A program made the translations under genes and the position numbers. From contig NZ_JAGMUO010000065.1 in NCBI RefSeq assembly GCF_019049325.1, positions 744,001 through 808,000 of the forward strand: a DNA stretch of 64,000 nucleotides. Direction: 5' to 3'. Under the pieces are notes generated by a model. That model did not search any database, was not told where the DNA came from, and saw nothing but the letters and a program-made list of their open reading frames with translations. Below are positions 33,455-41,307 of this stretch, one piece after another. Source of the stretch: Streptomyces sp. AC512_CC834. GTDB lineage: Bacteria; Actinomycetota; Actinomycetes; Streptomycetales; Streptomycetaceae. The stretch's first letter is position 1. Each line of letters opens with the position of its first letter.

Positions 33455-34888
33455 TCAGTTGTCCCGGTACGTCTCCAGGAGCCTCAGCCACACCTCGCTG
33501 ATCGTCGGGTAGGGCGGGACCGCGTGCCACAGCCGGCTGATCGGCACCTGTCCTGCGACCACGACGGTCGCGGAGTGGATCATCTCGCCGACGCCGGGGC
33601 CGACGAAGGTGACGCCGCGGACGATCTCGTCCTCCAGGTCGACGACCATGCGGGCGCGGCCCTTGTAGCCGTCGCCGTACAGGCTCGAACCCGCCACCGC
33701 GATGTCGACGTCGACGGCGCGGACCCGGTGTCGCGCCTGCTCGGCCTCGGCCAGGCTCAGGCCGACGGACGCGGCCTCGGGGTCGGTGAACACCACCTGG
33801 GGGACGGCGTCGTGGTCGGCGGTCGCGGCGTGCGCGCCCCAGGGGTCGGACTCCAGGATCGGGACCCCGGAGGCGCGGGCGGCGATGGCGGCTCCCGCGA
33901 TGCGTGCCTGGTACTTGCCCTGGTGGGTGAGGAGTGCGCGGTGGTTGACGTCGCCGACGGCGTAGAGCCAGTCGTGGCCGTCCACCCGGAGGCTGTCGTC
34001 GACCGGCAGCCAGGAACCCGGTTCCAGTCCGACGGTGTCCAGGCCGATGTCGCCGGTGCGGGGCACCCGGCCGGTGGCGAAGAGGATCTCGTCGGCCTCG
34101 AGGCGGTCACCGGTGTCGGTGACGGCGACGACGGTGCCGCCCTCGCGGGTGACGGACTCGACGGAGACGCCGGTGCGGAGGTCCACGCCGGCCTCGGTGA
34201 GCGCCTCGGCGACCAGTTCCCCGGCGAAGGGCTCCATGCGGGCGAGCAGGCCGCCGTCGCCGCGCACCAGCATCGTCACCCGGGAGCCGAGGGCCTGCCA
34301 GGCGGTGGCCATCTCTACGGCGACGACTCCGCCGCCGACCACGATCAGCCGGCCGGGCGCGCTCTCGGCGCTGGTGGCCTCGCGGCTGGTCCAGGGGCGT
34401 ACCTCGGCGAGTCCGGGCAGGTGGGGCAGGGCGGCGCCGCTGCCGGTGCAGACGGCGACCACGTGCCGGGCGGTCAGGGTGCGGCCGGTGCCGTCCGGGC
34501 CGGCGACCTCGACGGTGCGCGGCCCGGCCAGCCGCCCCTGTCCGCGGTAGAGGTCCGCTCCGATGCCCTCGACCCACTGGACCTGGCCGTCGTCCTTCCA
34601 GTGCGAGGTGAACGCGTCGCGGCGGGCGAGGACGGCGGCGGCGTCGAGGGGTTCCCGGACGGCCTGGGCGAGGCCGGGCAGGCGGCGGGCGTCCGCGCGG
34701 GCGAGGACGGGGCGCAGCAGGGCCTTGCTGGGCATGCACGCCCAGTAGGAGCACTCGCCGCCGACCAGTTCGCTCTCCACGATCGCGGTGGACAGTCCGG
34801 CCGCCCGGGTGCGGTCGGCGACGTTCTCCCCCACGGGGCCCGCGCCGATCACGACGACGTCGTACGTGATGGAATCCGATTGCGTCAT
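33455..34888 (-). CDS. pyridine nucleotide-disulfide oxidoreductase
   Basis: Flavoprotein of 477 residues with FAD-binding VVVIGAGPVGENVADR, a redox-active disulfide (C46-SYWA-C51 in GGECSYWACMPSK), the NAD-binding RLIVVGGGVVAVE and a C-terminal dimerisation domain ending in HAVPPYPTISEVW. The disulfide loop differs from the GGTCxNxGCxPSK of glutathione or lipoamide reductases, as in mercuric-reductase-like and uncharacterised actinobacterial members. It is divergent from a thioredoxin gene, so a thiol/disulfide role is likely; the substrate is not known. Confidence 0.88.
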   Translation of the reverse strand: MTQSDSITYDVVVIGAGPVGENVADRTRAAGLSTAIVESELVGGECSYWACMPSKALLRPVLARADARRLPGLAQAVREPLDAAAVLARRDAFTSHWKDDGQVQWVEGIGADLYRGQGRLAGPRTVEVAGPDGTGRTLTARHVVAVCTGSGAALPHLPGLAEVRPWTSREATSAESAPGRLIVVGGGVVAVEMATAWQALGSRVTMLVRGDGGLLARMEPFAGELVAEALTEAGVDLRTGVSVESVTREGGTVVAVTDTGDRLEADEILFATGRVPRTGDIGLDTVGLEPGSWLPVDDSLRVDGHDWLYAVGDVNHRALLTHQGKYQARIAGAAIAARASGVPILESDPWGAHAATADHDAVPQVVFTDPEAASVGLSLAEAEQARHRVRAVDVDIAVAGSSLYGDGYKGRARMVVDLEDEIVRGVTFVGPGVGEMIHSATVVVAGQVPISRLWHAVPPYPTISEVWLRLLETYRDN

Positions 34889-35011
34889 GGGGTCAGTCTG
34901 GTGGGTGGTGTGCGGCGTGGCCACATGGGTACGTGCGCGGAATACCCGACCAGGTCGGCAGTGTTGTTTCGACGGCCTACGCCCCGAGACTTTAGGAAGA
35001 GGGATCAAGCC

Positions 35012-35407
35012 ATGACCACCACCGTGGAGCTCACCAAGGAGAACTTCGACCAGAAGGTGACGGACAACGAGTTCGTCCTGATCGACTTCTGGGCGTCGTG
35101 GTGCGGTCCGTGCAAGCAGTTCGCCCCGGTCTACGAGAAGGCGGCCGAGGCCAACCCCGACCTCGTGTTCGGCAAGGTGGACACCGAGGCGCAGCCCGAG
35201 CTGGCGCAGGCGTTCGGCATCCAGTCGATTCCCACGCTGATGATCGTCCGGGACCAGGTGGCCGTGTTCTCGCAGCCGGGCGCGCTGCCCGAGGAGGCCC
35301 TGACGGACGTCATCGGTCAGGCCCGGAAGCTGGACATGGACGAGGTCCGCAAGGCGGTCGCCGAGCAGCAGGCACAGGCCGACGCCGACGGCCAGGCCGG
35401 CCAGTAG
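35012..35407 (+). CDS. trxA: thioredoxin
   Basis: Thioredoxin of 131 residues with WCGPC (C31, C34), the cis-proline region SIPTLMIVRD, and an Ala/Gln/Asp-rich C-terminal tail of about 20 residues beyond the domain. The ribosome binding site AGGAAGAGGGA precedes the ATG. Cytoplasmic disulfide reductant. The divergent flavoprotein might reduce it, although its active site is not that of a standard TrxB. Confidence 0.93.
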   Translation: MTTTVELTKENFDQKVTDNEFVLIDFWASWCGPCKQFAPVYEKAAEANPDLVFGKVDTEAQPELAQAFGIQSIPTLMIVRDQVAVFSQPGALPEEALTDVIGQARKLDMDEVRKAVAEQQAQADADGQAGQ

Positions 35408-35426
35408 CGGACGGACCGGCCGCCGG

Positions 35427-36473
35427 TCAGCTCGACTCCCGGTGCACCACCGTCGCGCCCAGCACCTTGTGGCGCTCGGGCGCGGCGCCGGGGTCGTGCA
35501 CCGCGCGGTCGACGAGTGCGGCCAGGTCGCGGCCGGCGGGCAGCTCCAGGTGGACGGTGCTCAGCCGGGGCCGGAGCAGGCGGCCCAGCATCAGGTCGTC
35601 GGCGCCGATCACGGCCGCTTCGGCGGGGACGGCGAGGCCCTCGTCCTGAAGGGCGCGCATCAGGAGCATCGCGTACTCGTCGTTGTACGCGAACACCGCG
35701 TCGAGGCCCAGGGAGTGCCAGCGGGCGGCGAGGCGGGCGGCGTCCTGTTCCTCGTAGGCGAGGGGCAGTTCGGTGACGGTGGCGTCGGTGCCCTCGACCG
35801 CGCGCCGGGCTCCGTCGAGGCGCGGTGCCGAGAAGACGTCGAGGCCGCCCTCCGTGGGCACGACGACGCCGATTCTGCGGCGTCCGCGGTCGTAGAGGTG
35901 GCGGGTCGCGCCGCGGCCGACGCCTTCCTGGTCGGTGAGCAGGGCGTGTGCTCCGTCCACGGCCTCGGGGCCGAGGGTGACGACCGCGCGGGCGCCGGAG
36001 CGTTTGAGGACCTCCACGCCCTGCGGGCCGAGGTCGGAGCCGGGTGCGAGGACGGCGACCGGGCGCAGTTCGGCCCAGGCGCGGGCGGCCTCGTCGCCGT
36101 GCAGGCCGACGGTGCCGTACTGCACGACGGTGTAGTCGAGGCGGCCGAGGGCCCACTGGAGTTCGCTCTGGAACCGGCTGTAGAGCGGGCCCGCGGGGAA
36201 GGACGGCGCGGGCATCAGGACCATACGGCTGTGTCCGGCGCGCAGTGATCGGGCCGCGGCGTGCGGGACGTATCCGAGTTCGCGGGCGGCCTCGTGGACG
36301 CGGCGGCGGGTGGGTTCGCTGATCCGGACGGCGCCGGTGTTGTTGAGGACGTAGGAGACGGTCGCGCGCGAGACGCCGGCCAGGCGGGCCACATCGGCGC
36401 TCGTGGGGACGGAGCGCGGTGCGGGGGGCTCGGGGGCCGACGGTTTCGGTATCTGCACCATGACGTACGGCAT
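35427..36473 (-). CDS. LacI family transcriptional regulator
   Basis: A 348-residue LacI/GalR-type repressor. The N-terminal HTH TSADVARLAGVSRATVSYVLN with hinge helix is at about 24-75, followed by a periplasmic-binding-like effector domain to the C-terminus. It has no adjacent sugar operon, so the ligand is unknown. It converges on the thioredoxin gene with a 19-bp gap. Its upstream region is the 39-bp minisatellite zone. Confidence 0.9.
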   Translation of the reverse strand: MPYVMVQIPKPSAPEPPAPRSVPTSADVARLAGVSRATVSYVLNNTGAVRISEPTRRRVHEAARELGYVPHAAARSLRAGHSRMVLMPAPSFPAGPLYSRFQSELQWALGRLDYTVVQYGTVGLHGDEAARAWAELRPVAVLAPGSDLGPQGVEVLKRSGARAVVTLGPEAVDGAHALLTDQEGVGRGATRHLYDRGRRRIGVVVPTEGGLDVFSAPRLDGARRAVEGTDATVTELPLAYEEQDAARLAARWHSLGLDAVFAYNDEYAMLLMRALQDEGLAVPAEAAVIGADDLMLGRLLRPRLSTVHLELPAGRDLAALVDRAVHDPGAAPERHKVLGATVVHRESS

Positions 36474-36885
36474 CTTGGCAGAAGCCGGGTACGGCGCGGC
36501 GGGCGGGGGAACGCGCCCGGGAGCGGGGGCGGTTCAGGCCCGGGAGCGGGAGCAGCCCAGGCCCCGGGAACGGGAGCGGTTCAGGCCGGGAAGGGTTCCG
36601 GCCGGGGGCAGGCCCGGGGAGGTCAGGCCCGGGAGGTCAGTCCGGGGGCCAGGGGTCACGCCCGGGGGTCAGGCCGGCGGTCACGCCCGGGGGCAGGCCC
36701 CAGGGGCAGGCCCGGCCACGCCCCAGGGGGCAGGCCCGGGGGTCCAGCCCGGCGGCCAGACCCGGAGGCCAGACCCAGGGATCCCGCCCGGCGGCCAGAC
36801 CCAGAGGCCAGACCCGGAGATCCCGCCCGGCGGCCAGACCCAGAGGCCAGACCCGGAGATCCGGCCCGGCGGCCAGACCCAGAGG
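36474..36885. repeat. 412-bp intergenic GC-rich repeat zone with a 39-bp minisatellite
   Basis: No gene is supported here. From 36748 to about 36890 a 39-bp unit beginning CCCGGCGGCCAGACC occurs almost four times at exact 39-bp spacing (36748, 36787, 36826, 36865) with few changes. The part before it (36500-36745) consists of degenerate GGCCCGGG/GGTCAGGC words. Since 39 is a multiple of three, both strands stay open and give artificial 13-residue repeats; this is not evidence for coding. Confidence 0.8.
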
Positions 36886-37575
36886 TCAGGCCCGCGGGTC
36901 TGGGGTGTGGACCAGCGGGGCGGTGCGGGTGACTCGGGCGACCAGGTCCATCCAGCCCTCCCGCAGCCGCTCCGCGGGCACCCCGCACTGTTCGGTGAGG
37001 TGGTGGATCAGGGCGGCGTCGAGATAGGCGAGCAGGGTGTGGGACAGGAGTTCGCTGTCGCCGTCCGGCACCGCCTGCCGCAGCAGCAGGGCGACGTGGC
37101 CGCGCAGGAAGCGGCGCGGCGCGGCGGTGTGGCGGCGTTCCGCGCTCGGCTCCGCGGCCAGTTGCAGGTCGAGTTCGTCGATGGAGCGGCGCAGCATCGC
37201 GCAGCCGAAGGCCCGCAGCCGCTCGACGGGGGGCGCGCCCGGCCCCAGGGGTGGCGGGCCGCTCAGGAGCGCGGCCTGGAACTTGCGCTCGGAGTGGTCC
37301 AGGAGCGCCGCCAGCAGCCCGGTGCGGTCGCCGAAACGGCGGAAGACCGTGCCCTTGCCCACCGAGGCCGCGACGGCGACCCCCTCCATGGTGAGGGCGG
37401 CCGCGCCGTGCTCGGCGACCAGCCGCTCGGCCGCGTCCAGCAGCCGGGCCCGGTTGCGCGCGGCGTCGGCCCGCAGGCAGGGCTCATCCTCCTCGGTCCC
37501 CGTGCCGACTTGCAGCAACTCGGACGGACCGACGGCATCCGGGGGCGTCGGGAAGGACGGCGGGGCGGCGGACAT
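36886..37575 (-). CDS. TetR family transcriptional regulator
   Basis: TetR-type repressor; the HTH RLLDAAERLVAEHGAAALTMEGVAVAASVGKGTVFRRFGDR (broken here into its helices) sits at about residues 45-85 and a variable ligand domain follows. The N-terminal 40 residues are an unstructured extension. ATG at 37575 chosen; another in-frame ATG is at 37593. Divergent from an NADPH-dependent FMN reductase with two palindromic operators between them, so it very probably represses that gene and itself. Confidence 0.88.
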   Translation of the reverse strand: MSAAPPSFPTPPDAVGPSELLQVGTGTEEDEPCLRADAARNRARLLDAAERLVAEHGAAALTMEGVAVAASVGKGTVFRRFGDRTGLLAALLDHSERKFQAALLSGPPPLGPGAPPVERLRAFGCAMLRRSIDELDLQLAAEPSAERRHTAAPRRFLRGHVALLLRQAVPDGDSELLSHTLLAYLDAALIHHLTEQCGVPAERLREGWMDLVARVTRTAPLVHTPDPRA

Positions 37576-37601
37576 GAAGCCAGCGTAAAGCATCGGGAAG
37601 A

Positions 37602-37657
37602 AAACTGGACCGCGGTCCGTTTGGGATGTTAGAAATTAAACGGACCCCGGTCCGGAT
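37602..37657. promoter_or_regulatory. two TetR operators between the TetR and FMN reductase genes
   Basis: GGACCGCGGTCC (37607-37618, flanked by AAACT and GTTT) and CGGACCCCGGTCCG (37641-37654, flanked by AAA and GATT) are two copies of one palindrome. Centres are 35 bp apart, just over three helical turns. Typical of a TetR-type divergent control region. Confidence 0.75.
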
Positions 37658-37733
37658 TGTTTCGACGGTGTTTCGCACCGGTCTTCAGCACCCTTCAGCA
37701 CGTTCAACATCTGTTTCAGCACTGGGAGTACTC

Positions 37734-38297
37734 ATGTCTGTCCGCATCCTTGCGCTCGTCGGCAGCCTTCGCGCCGGTTCGCACAATCGCCAGCTCGCCG
37801 AGGCGGCCGTCAAGTTCGCGCCGGAGGGCGCGGATGTACATCTGTTCGAGGGGCTCGCCGAGATCCCCTTCTACAACGAGGACATCGACGTGGAGGGCAA
37901 GGTACCGGCCGCCGCCGCGAAGCTGCGCGAGGCCGCCCAGGGCGCCCAGGCCTTCCTGCTCTTCTCGCCCGAGTACAACGGCACCATCCCGGCCGTCCTG
38001 AAGAACGCCATCGACTGGCTGTCCCGCCCCTACGGACAGGGCGCCCTCACCGGCAAGCCGGCGGCCGTGGTCGGCACCGCCTTCGGCCAGTACGGCGGCG
38101 TGTGGGCGCAGGACGAGGCCCGCAAGGCCGTGGGCATCGCCGGCGGCAAGGTGATCGAGGACCTCAAGCTGTCCATCCCCGGTTCGCTGACCCGCTTCGC
38201 CGAGACCCACCCGGCGGACGACGCCGAGGTCGCCGCGCAGCTCACCGAGGTCGTCGCGCGGCTGCACGGCCACGCGGACGAATCCGTCGCCGCCTGA
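37734..38297 (+). CDS. NADPH-dependent FMN reductase
   Basis: Flavodoxin-fold NAD(P)H:FMN/quinone reductase of 187 residues. The phosphate-binding loop is GSLRAGSHNRQLA, followed by the FSPEYNGTIPAVLKNAIDWLSRP signature of the family. GGGAG precedes the ATG. Such enzymes reduce quinones, azo dyes or chromate. Control by the divergent TetR suggests induction by an electrophile or quinone. Confidence 0.92.
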   Translation: MSVRILALVGSLRAGSHNRQLAEAAVKFAPEGADVHLFEGLAEIPFYNEDIDVEGKVPAAAAKLREAAQGAQAFLLFSPEYNGTIPAVLKNAIDWLSRPYGQGALTGKPAAVVGTAFGQYGGVWAQDEARKAVGIAGGKVIEDLKLSIPGSLTRFAETHPADDAEVAAQLTEVVARLHGHADESVAA

Positions 38298-38319
38298 CCG
38301 GCGCACCAAGGACGTGTAC

Positions 38320-38349
38320 GGGACCGGAGCTCGCCCGAGCTCCGGTCCC
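38320..38349. terminator. bidirectional hairpin after the FMN reductase gene
   Basis: GGGACCGGAGCTCG and its exact complement are separated by two bases, giving a 13-bp stem with a GCCC loop between converging genes. Confidence 0.85.
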
Positions 38350-38357
38350 GGCCTGCG

Positions 38358-39263
38358 TCAGGCCACCGCCGCGGCGGCCAGCGTGCGCAGTTCCTCCAGC
38401 GCGACGGCGACCGCCGGACGCCGGTGGCCGCCACTGCGCGTGCAGGTCAGCAGCTTGCGGTGCGGCCGGTCCGCACAGGGCACCCGGACGATCGGCAGCT
38501 CGGGGGTCAACTGGGCGAGCCGGGGCACCAGCGCGACGCCGAGCCCGTGGGCGACCAGGTGGGCGGTGACGTTCCAGTCCAGCGCGTGATGGACCACGTC
38601 GGGGGTGAATCCGGCGGCACCGCACGCCGCCATCACATGCGGCCGGCAGGGGCTCTGCGGCACCGGCGCGATCCAGGCCTCGTGCGCCATGTCGGCGAGG
38701 TCTGCCCCGTCCCGCCCGGCCAGCGGATGGCCCTCGGGCACGACCAGGTCGAACGGGTCGTCCAGGAGCGGCCGCTGGTCGAAGCGCGCGTCGGCCGACG
38801 GCGGGTTGGACGGCGTCGCCTCCACCACGGCCAGATCGCTCTCCCCCTCGAAGAGCAGGTCGAAGCTCTCCGCCACCTCGACCTCCCGGATCCGCACCGA
38901 CAGCCGCGGATGCCGCTCACGCAGCCGCGCGGCCATCGGGGCCAGCAGCACGGAGACGGCCACCGGGAATCCCGTCACCCGCAGCGGCCCGGCGGGGGTC
39001 CCCTCCCCCGCCCGCAGGTCCAGTTCGGCCTCGTCCCAGCGGGCCTCGATCGCGTCGGCGTGCTCGAGCAGGCTCACCGCGGCCGGAGTGAGCCGCACCC
39101 CGCGCCCCTGCGGCTCCAGCAGGTCGACCCTCAGGTCCCGGGCGAGCTGCCGGATCTGCTGGGAGGCGGCCGAGGGGGTGAAGTGCAGAGCGCGGGCCGC
39201 CGCGGTGACGGTGCCGTAGTGGGAGACGGCCCGGAGCACGTGCAGCCTGCGCAGATCAATCAT
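38358..39263 (-). CDS. LysR family transcriptional regulator
   Basis: LysR-type regulator of 301 residues. The winged HTH is at 1-60 (LRRLHVLRAVSHYGTVTAAARALHFTPSAASQQIRQL in family terms, with ATG at 39263), followed by the two-lobed effector domain. The operator-like palindrome overlaps its start codon. Divergent from a small zinc-ribbon gene, the most likely target. Effector unknown. Confidence 0.9.
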   Translation of the reverse strand: MIDLRRLHVLRAVSHYGTVTAAARALHFTPSAASQQIRQLARDLRVDLLEPQGRGVRLTPAAVSLLEHADAIEARWDEAELDLRAGEGTPAGPLRVTGFPVAVSVLLAPMAARLRERHPRLSVRIREVEVAESFDLLFEGESDLAVVEATPSNPPSADARFDQRPLLDDPFDLVVPEGHPLAGRDGADLADMAHEAWIAPVPQSPCRPHVMAACGAAGFTPDVVHHALDWNVTAHLVAHGLGVALVPRLAQLTPELPIVRVPCADRPHRKLLTCTRSGGHRRPAVAVALEELRTLAAAAVA

Positions 39264-39278
39264 GAAGTGCACGCTTCA
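39263..39278. promoter_or_regulatory. palindrome at the LysR start codon
   Basis: TGAAG-TGCACG-CTTCA, with a palindromic GTGCAC centre, overlaps the first base of the LysR start codon. A site here would let the regulator repress itself. Confidence 0.5.
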
Positions 39279-39404
39279 CGGTGGAGTCCGTAAAGTCAAC
39301 CTGGACGTGAACAGATCCATGGCCGCACCCTGTCAGTGTCGCGACGGTCGATCGAACCACGCGCACCAGCCTTCCGACGCACCACAGACGCACGAGGAGT
39401 TGCC

Positions 39405-39608
39405 ATGCCCAGCACGACCGGTGTCGTCTGCCCGCACTGCGGGTGGCCCGACGGTGCCGAGCCCTTCCAGGTGGTGTCCGCGCACCCCACCGGGGCGGGC
39501 GGCACCCTGTGGACCCGGTGCGCCTGCGGTTCGCTCCAGGCCCGCGTCGTCGACGCGCACGGCACCCGCGTGGTCTCGCGCGGCAGGCCCACACCGGCCG
39601 GCTGCTGA
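39405..39608 (+). CDS. small zinc-ribbon protein
   Basis: A 67-residue protein with a CPHCGWPDG knuckle and a second CAC cysteine pair about 27 residues later, forming a probable zinc ribbon. GAGGAG lies seven bases before the ATG. It is divergent from the LysR gene. The family is not recognised; a role in redox sensing or as a partner protein is possible. Confidence 0.75.
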   Translation: MPSTTGVVCPHCGWPDGAEPFQVVSAHPTGAGGTLWTRCACGSLQARVVDAHGTRVVSRGRPTPAGC

Positions 39609-39645
39609 CCCGATGACCCGGTGACCCGGTGACCCGGTGACCCGC
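39606..39645. repeat. 8-bp tandem repeat between two convergent stop codons
   Basis: TGACCCGG (with end variants TGACCCGA and TGACCCGC) occurs five times in a row, starting at the zinc-ribbon stop codon and ending at the SDR stop. Confidence 0.85.
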
Positions 39646-40352
39646 TACCAGGGCAGCGGGCCCGCCGCGTCGAAGTAGCCGCCGGTGGGTCCGTCCGGGC
39701 CCAGCCGGGCCATCCGGACGATGACCTCGGCGCCCTGGGCCACGGTCTGCGTACCGGTGTTGCCGTTCAGGTCGGTCGCGGTGAAGCCCGGCTCGACGGC
39801 GTTGATCCGCATCCCGGGGAACGCCTTCGCGTACTGCACGGTCAGCGCGTTGACCGCGGTCTTCGACGCCGGGTAGGCCAGGCCGGGGTAGCCGTAGCCC
39901 GGACTTTCCGGCGAGGCGAGCCCGGTCAGCGAGGCCAGGCCGCTGCTGACGTTGACCACGACGGGCGCGGCGGAGCTGTGCAGCAGCGGCAGGAACGCGT
40001 GGGTCACGCGCACCAGGCCGAGGACGTTGGTCTCGAAGACGGTGCGCACCAGGTCGGCGGTCGTGCCGTCCGCGCCGGTCACGGTGTTGTGCTCGCCCCG
40101 CTGTTCGATGCCGGCGTTGTTGACCAGCACGTCGAGGCCGCCGTCGGCCGCCACGGTCTTCACGGCGGCGGCCACCGAGGCGTCGTCGGTGACGTCCAGG
40201 ACCAGGGGACGCGCGCCCAGTTCCTCGGCGGCGCGGCGTCCGCGCTCGGCGTCGCGGGCGGCGGCGTAGACGGTGTGGCCGGCGGCGACGAGGCGGCGGG
40301 CCGTCTCGAAGCCGAGGCCCTTGTTGGCTCCGGTGATCAGTGTGTTCGTCAT
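39645..40352 (-). CDS. SDR family oxidoreductase
   Basis: SDR of 235 residues: cofactor motif TGANKGLGFE, NNAG, catalytic Ser in NVSSGLAS and Tyr/Lys in YPASK. This form resembles the carbonyl-reductase-like SDRs commonly paired with a divergent XRE regulator in actinomycetes. The start ATG at 40352 faces the XRE gene at 40455. Likely NADPH-dependent carbonyl reduction; substrate unknown. Confidence 0.9.
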   Translation of the reverse strand: MTNTLITGANKGLGFETARRLVAAGHTVYAAARDAERGRRAAEELGARPLVLDVTDDASVAAAVKTVAADGGLDVLVNNAGIEQRGEHNTVTGADGTTADLVRTVFETNVLGLVRVTHAFLPLLHSSAAPVVVNVSSGLASLTGLASPESPGYGYPGLAYPASKTAVNALTVQYAKAFPGMRINAVEPGFTATDLNGNTGTQTVAQGAEVIVRMARLGPDGPTGGYFDAAGPLPW

Positions 40353-40388
40353 GGAATCCACCCTGCGGCGTGGCGGCCGGGGCAGCCA

Positions 40389-40435
40389 GGCGTCCCGTCT
40401 TCCTGGGACCACGGGTACCAGGTAGCCGGGACGCC
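40389..40435. promoter_or_regulatory. widely spaced inverted repeat between SDR and MmyB-type regulator
   Basis: GGCGTCCCG (40389-40397) and CGGGACGCC (40427-40435) are perfect 9-bp inverted repeats 29 bp apart. CCTGG...CCAGG lies between them. Likely operator of the divergent pair. Confidence 0.55.
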
Positions 40436-40454
40436 CACGGTGTTCACTGGGGGT

Positions 40455-41294
40455 ATGACGGCTACGGAGTTCGGGCGGGCGGTGCGGCTGCGCAGGGACC
40501 GGGTGTCCCCCGAGGCGGCCGGGCTGCCCGCGGGCGGTCACCGGCGGGCGGCCGGGCTGCGGCGCGAGGAGCTGGCGCTGCTGGCCGGAATCTCCGTCGA
40601 CTATGTCACCCGGCTCGAACAGGGCCGGGCGGCCAACCCGTCGGCTCAGGTCGTCGAGGCTCTCGTGCGGGCGCTGCGGCTGCCGGCCGAGGAGCGCGCG
40701 CATCTGTTCCGGCTGGCCGGACTGGTGCCGCCGGGTCCCGAGGCGGTTCCGACGTACATACCGCCGAGCGTCCACCGGCTGCTCGACCGGCTGGCCGGCA
40801 CCCCGGTGGCCGTGTACGACGCGACCTGGACGCTGCTGCTCGCCAACCCGCCCTACGCGGCGCTGATGGGCGATCCCTCCCAGTGGCACGGACCGGAACG
40901 CAACGGCGTGTGGCGCAACTTCGTCGGCCCGGGCAGCCGGGCCCGGTACACGCCGGAGGAACGCCGCGCCTTCGAGGCGGCGCTCGTCTCGGACCTGCGC
41001 GCGACCGCCGCCCGCTATCCCGCCGACCGCCGGCTCGGCCGGCTGGTCGCGGAGCTGCGCGCCCGCAGCGAGCTGTTCGCCGAGCTGTGGGAGACGGACG
41101 CGGTCGACCGGCACGAGGCGGCCCGCAAGACCATCGACCACCCACGGGTGGGACCCGTCACCCTGGACTGCGACGTGCTCGGCGTGGCCGGCAGCGATCT
41201 GCGGATCATGGTCTACACGGCCGAACCGGACACCGCGGACGCCGAACGGCTCGCCCTGCTGACGGTCCTGGGCACCCAGGAGCTGGTGGACTAG
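40455..41294 (+). CDS. MmyB-type helix-turn-helix regulator
   Basis: A 279-residue XRE regulator with an MmyB-like C-terminal domain: HTH GLRREELALLAGISVDYVTRLEQG at about 38-62, then a PAS-like ligand domain containing MGDPSQWHGPERNGVW and the terminal VYTAEPDTADAERLALL. It is divergent from the SDR and probably represses it. The ATG follows GGGGGT closely, so translation may be weak. Same class as the regulator at 25951. Confidence 0.88.
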   Translation: MTATEFGRAVRLRRDRVSPEAAGLPAGGHRRAAGLRREELALLAGISVDYVTRLEQGRAANPSAQVVEALVRALRLPAEERAHLFRLAGLVPPGPEAVPTYIPPSVHRLLDRLAGTPVAVYDATWTLLLANPPYAALMGDPSQWHGPERNGVWRNFVGPGSRARYTPEERRAFEAALVSDLRATAARYPADRRLGRLVAELRARSELFAELWETDAVDRHEAARKTIDHPRVGPVTLDCDVLGVAGSDLRIMVYTAEPDTADAERLALLTVLGTQELVD

Positions 41295-41307
41295 ACCTCA
41301 CGGCCCC

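Noticed and set aside
35413..35428. GACCGGC-C-GCCGGTC terminator between thioredoxin and LacI genes
   Set aside because: The loop would be a single base; the usable stem shrinks to 5 bp, so it is too weak to call.
36748..36890. CRISPR-like array
   Set aside because: Units are contiguous with no unique spacers, and no cas genes are present.
36656..36988. Minus-strand frame with 13-residue Arg/Gly/Ser repeats
   Set aside because: Produced by the 39-bp minisatellite staying open in every frame; no start signal, no domain.
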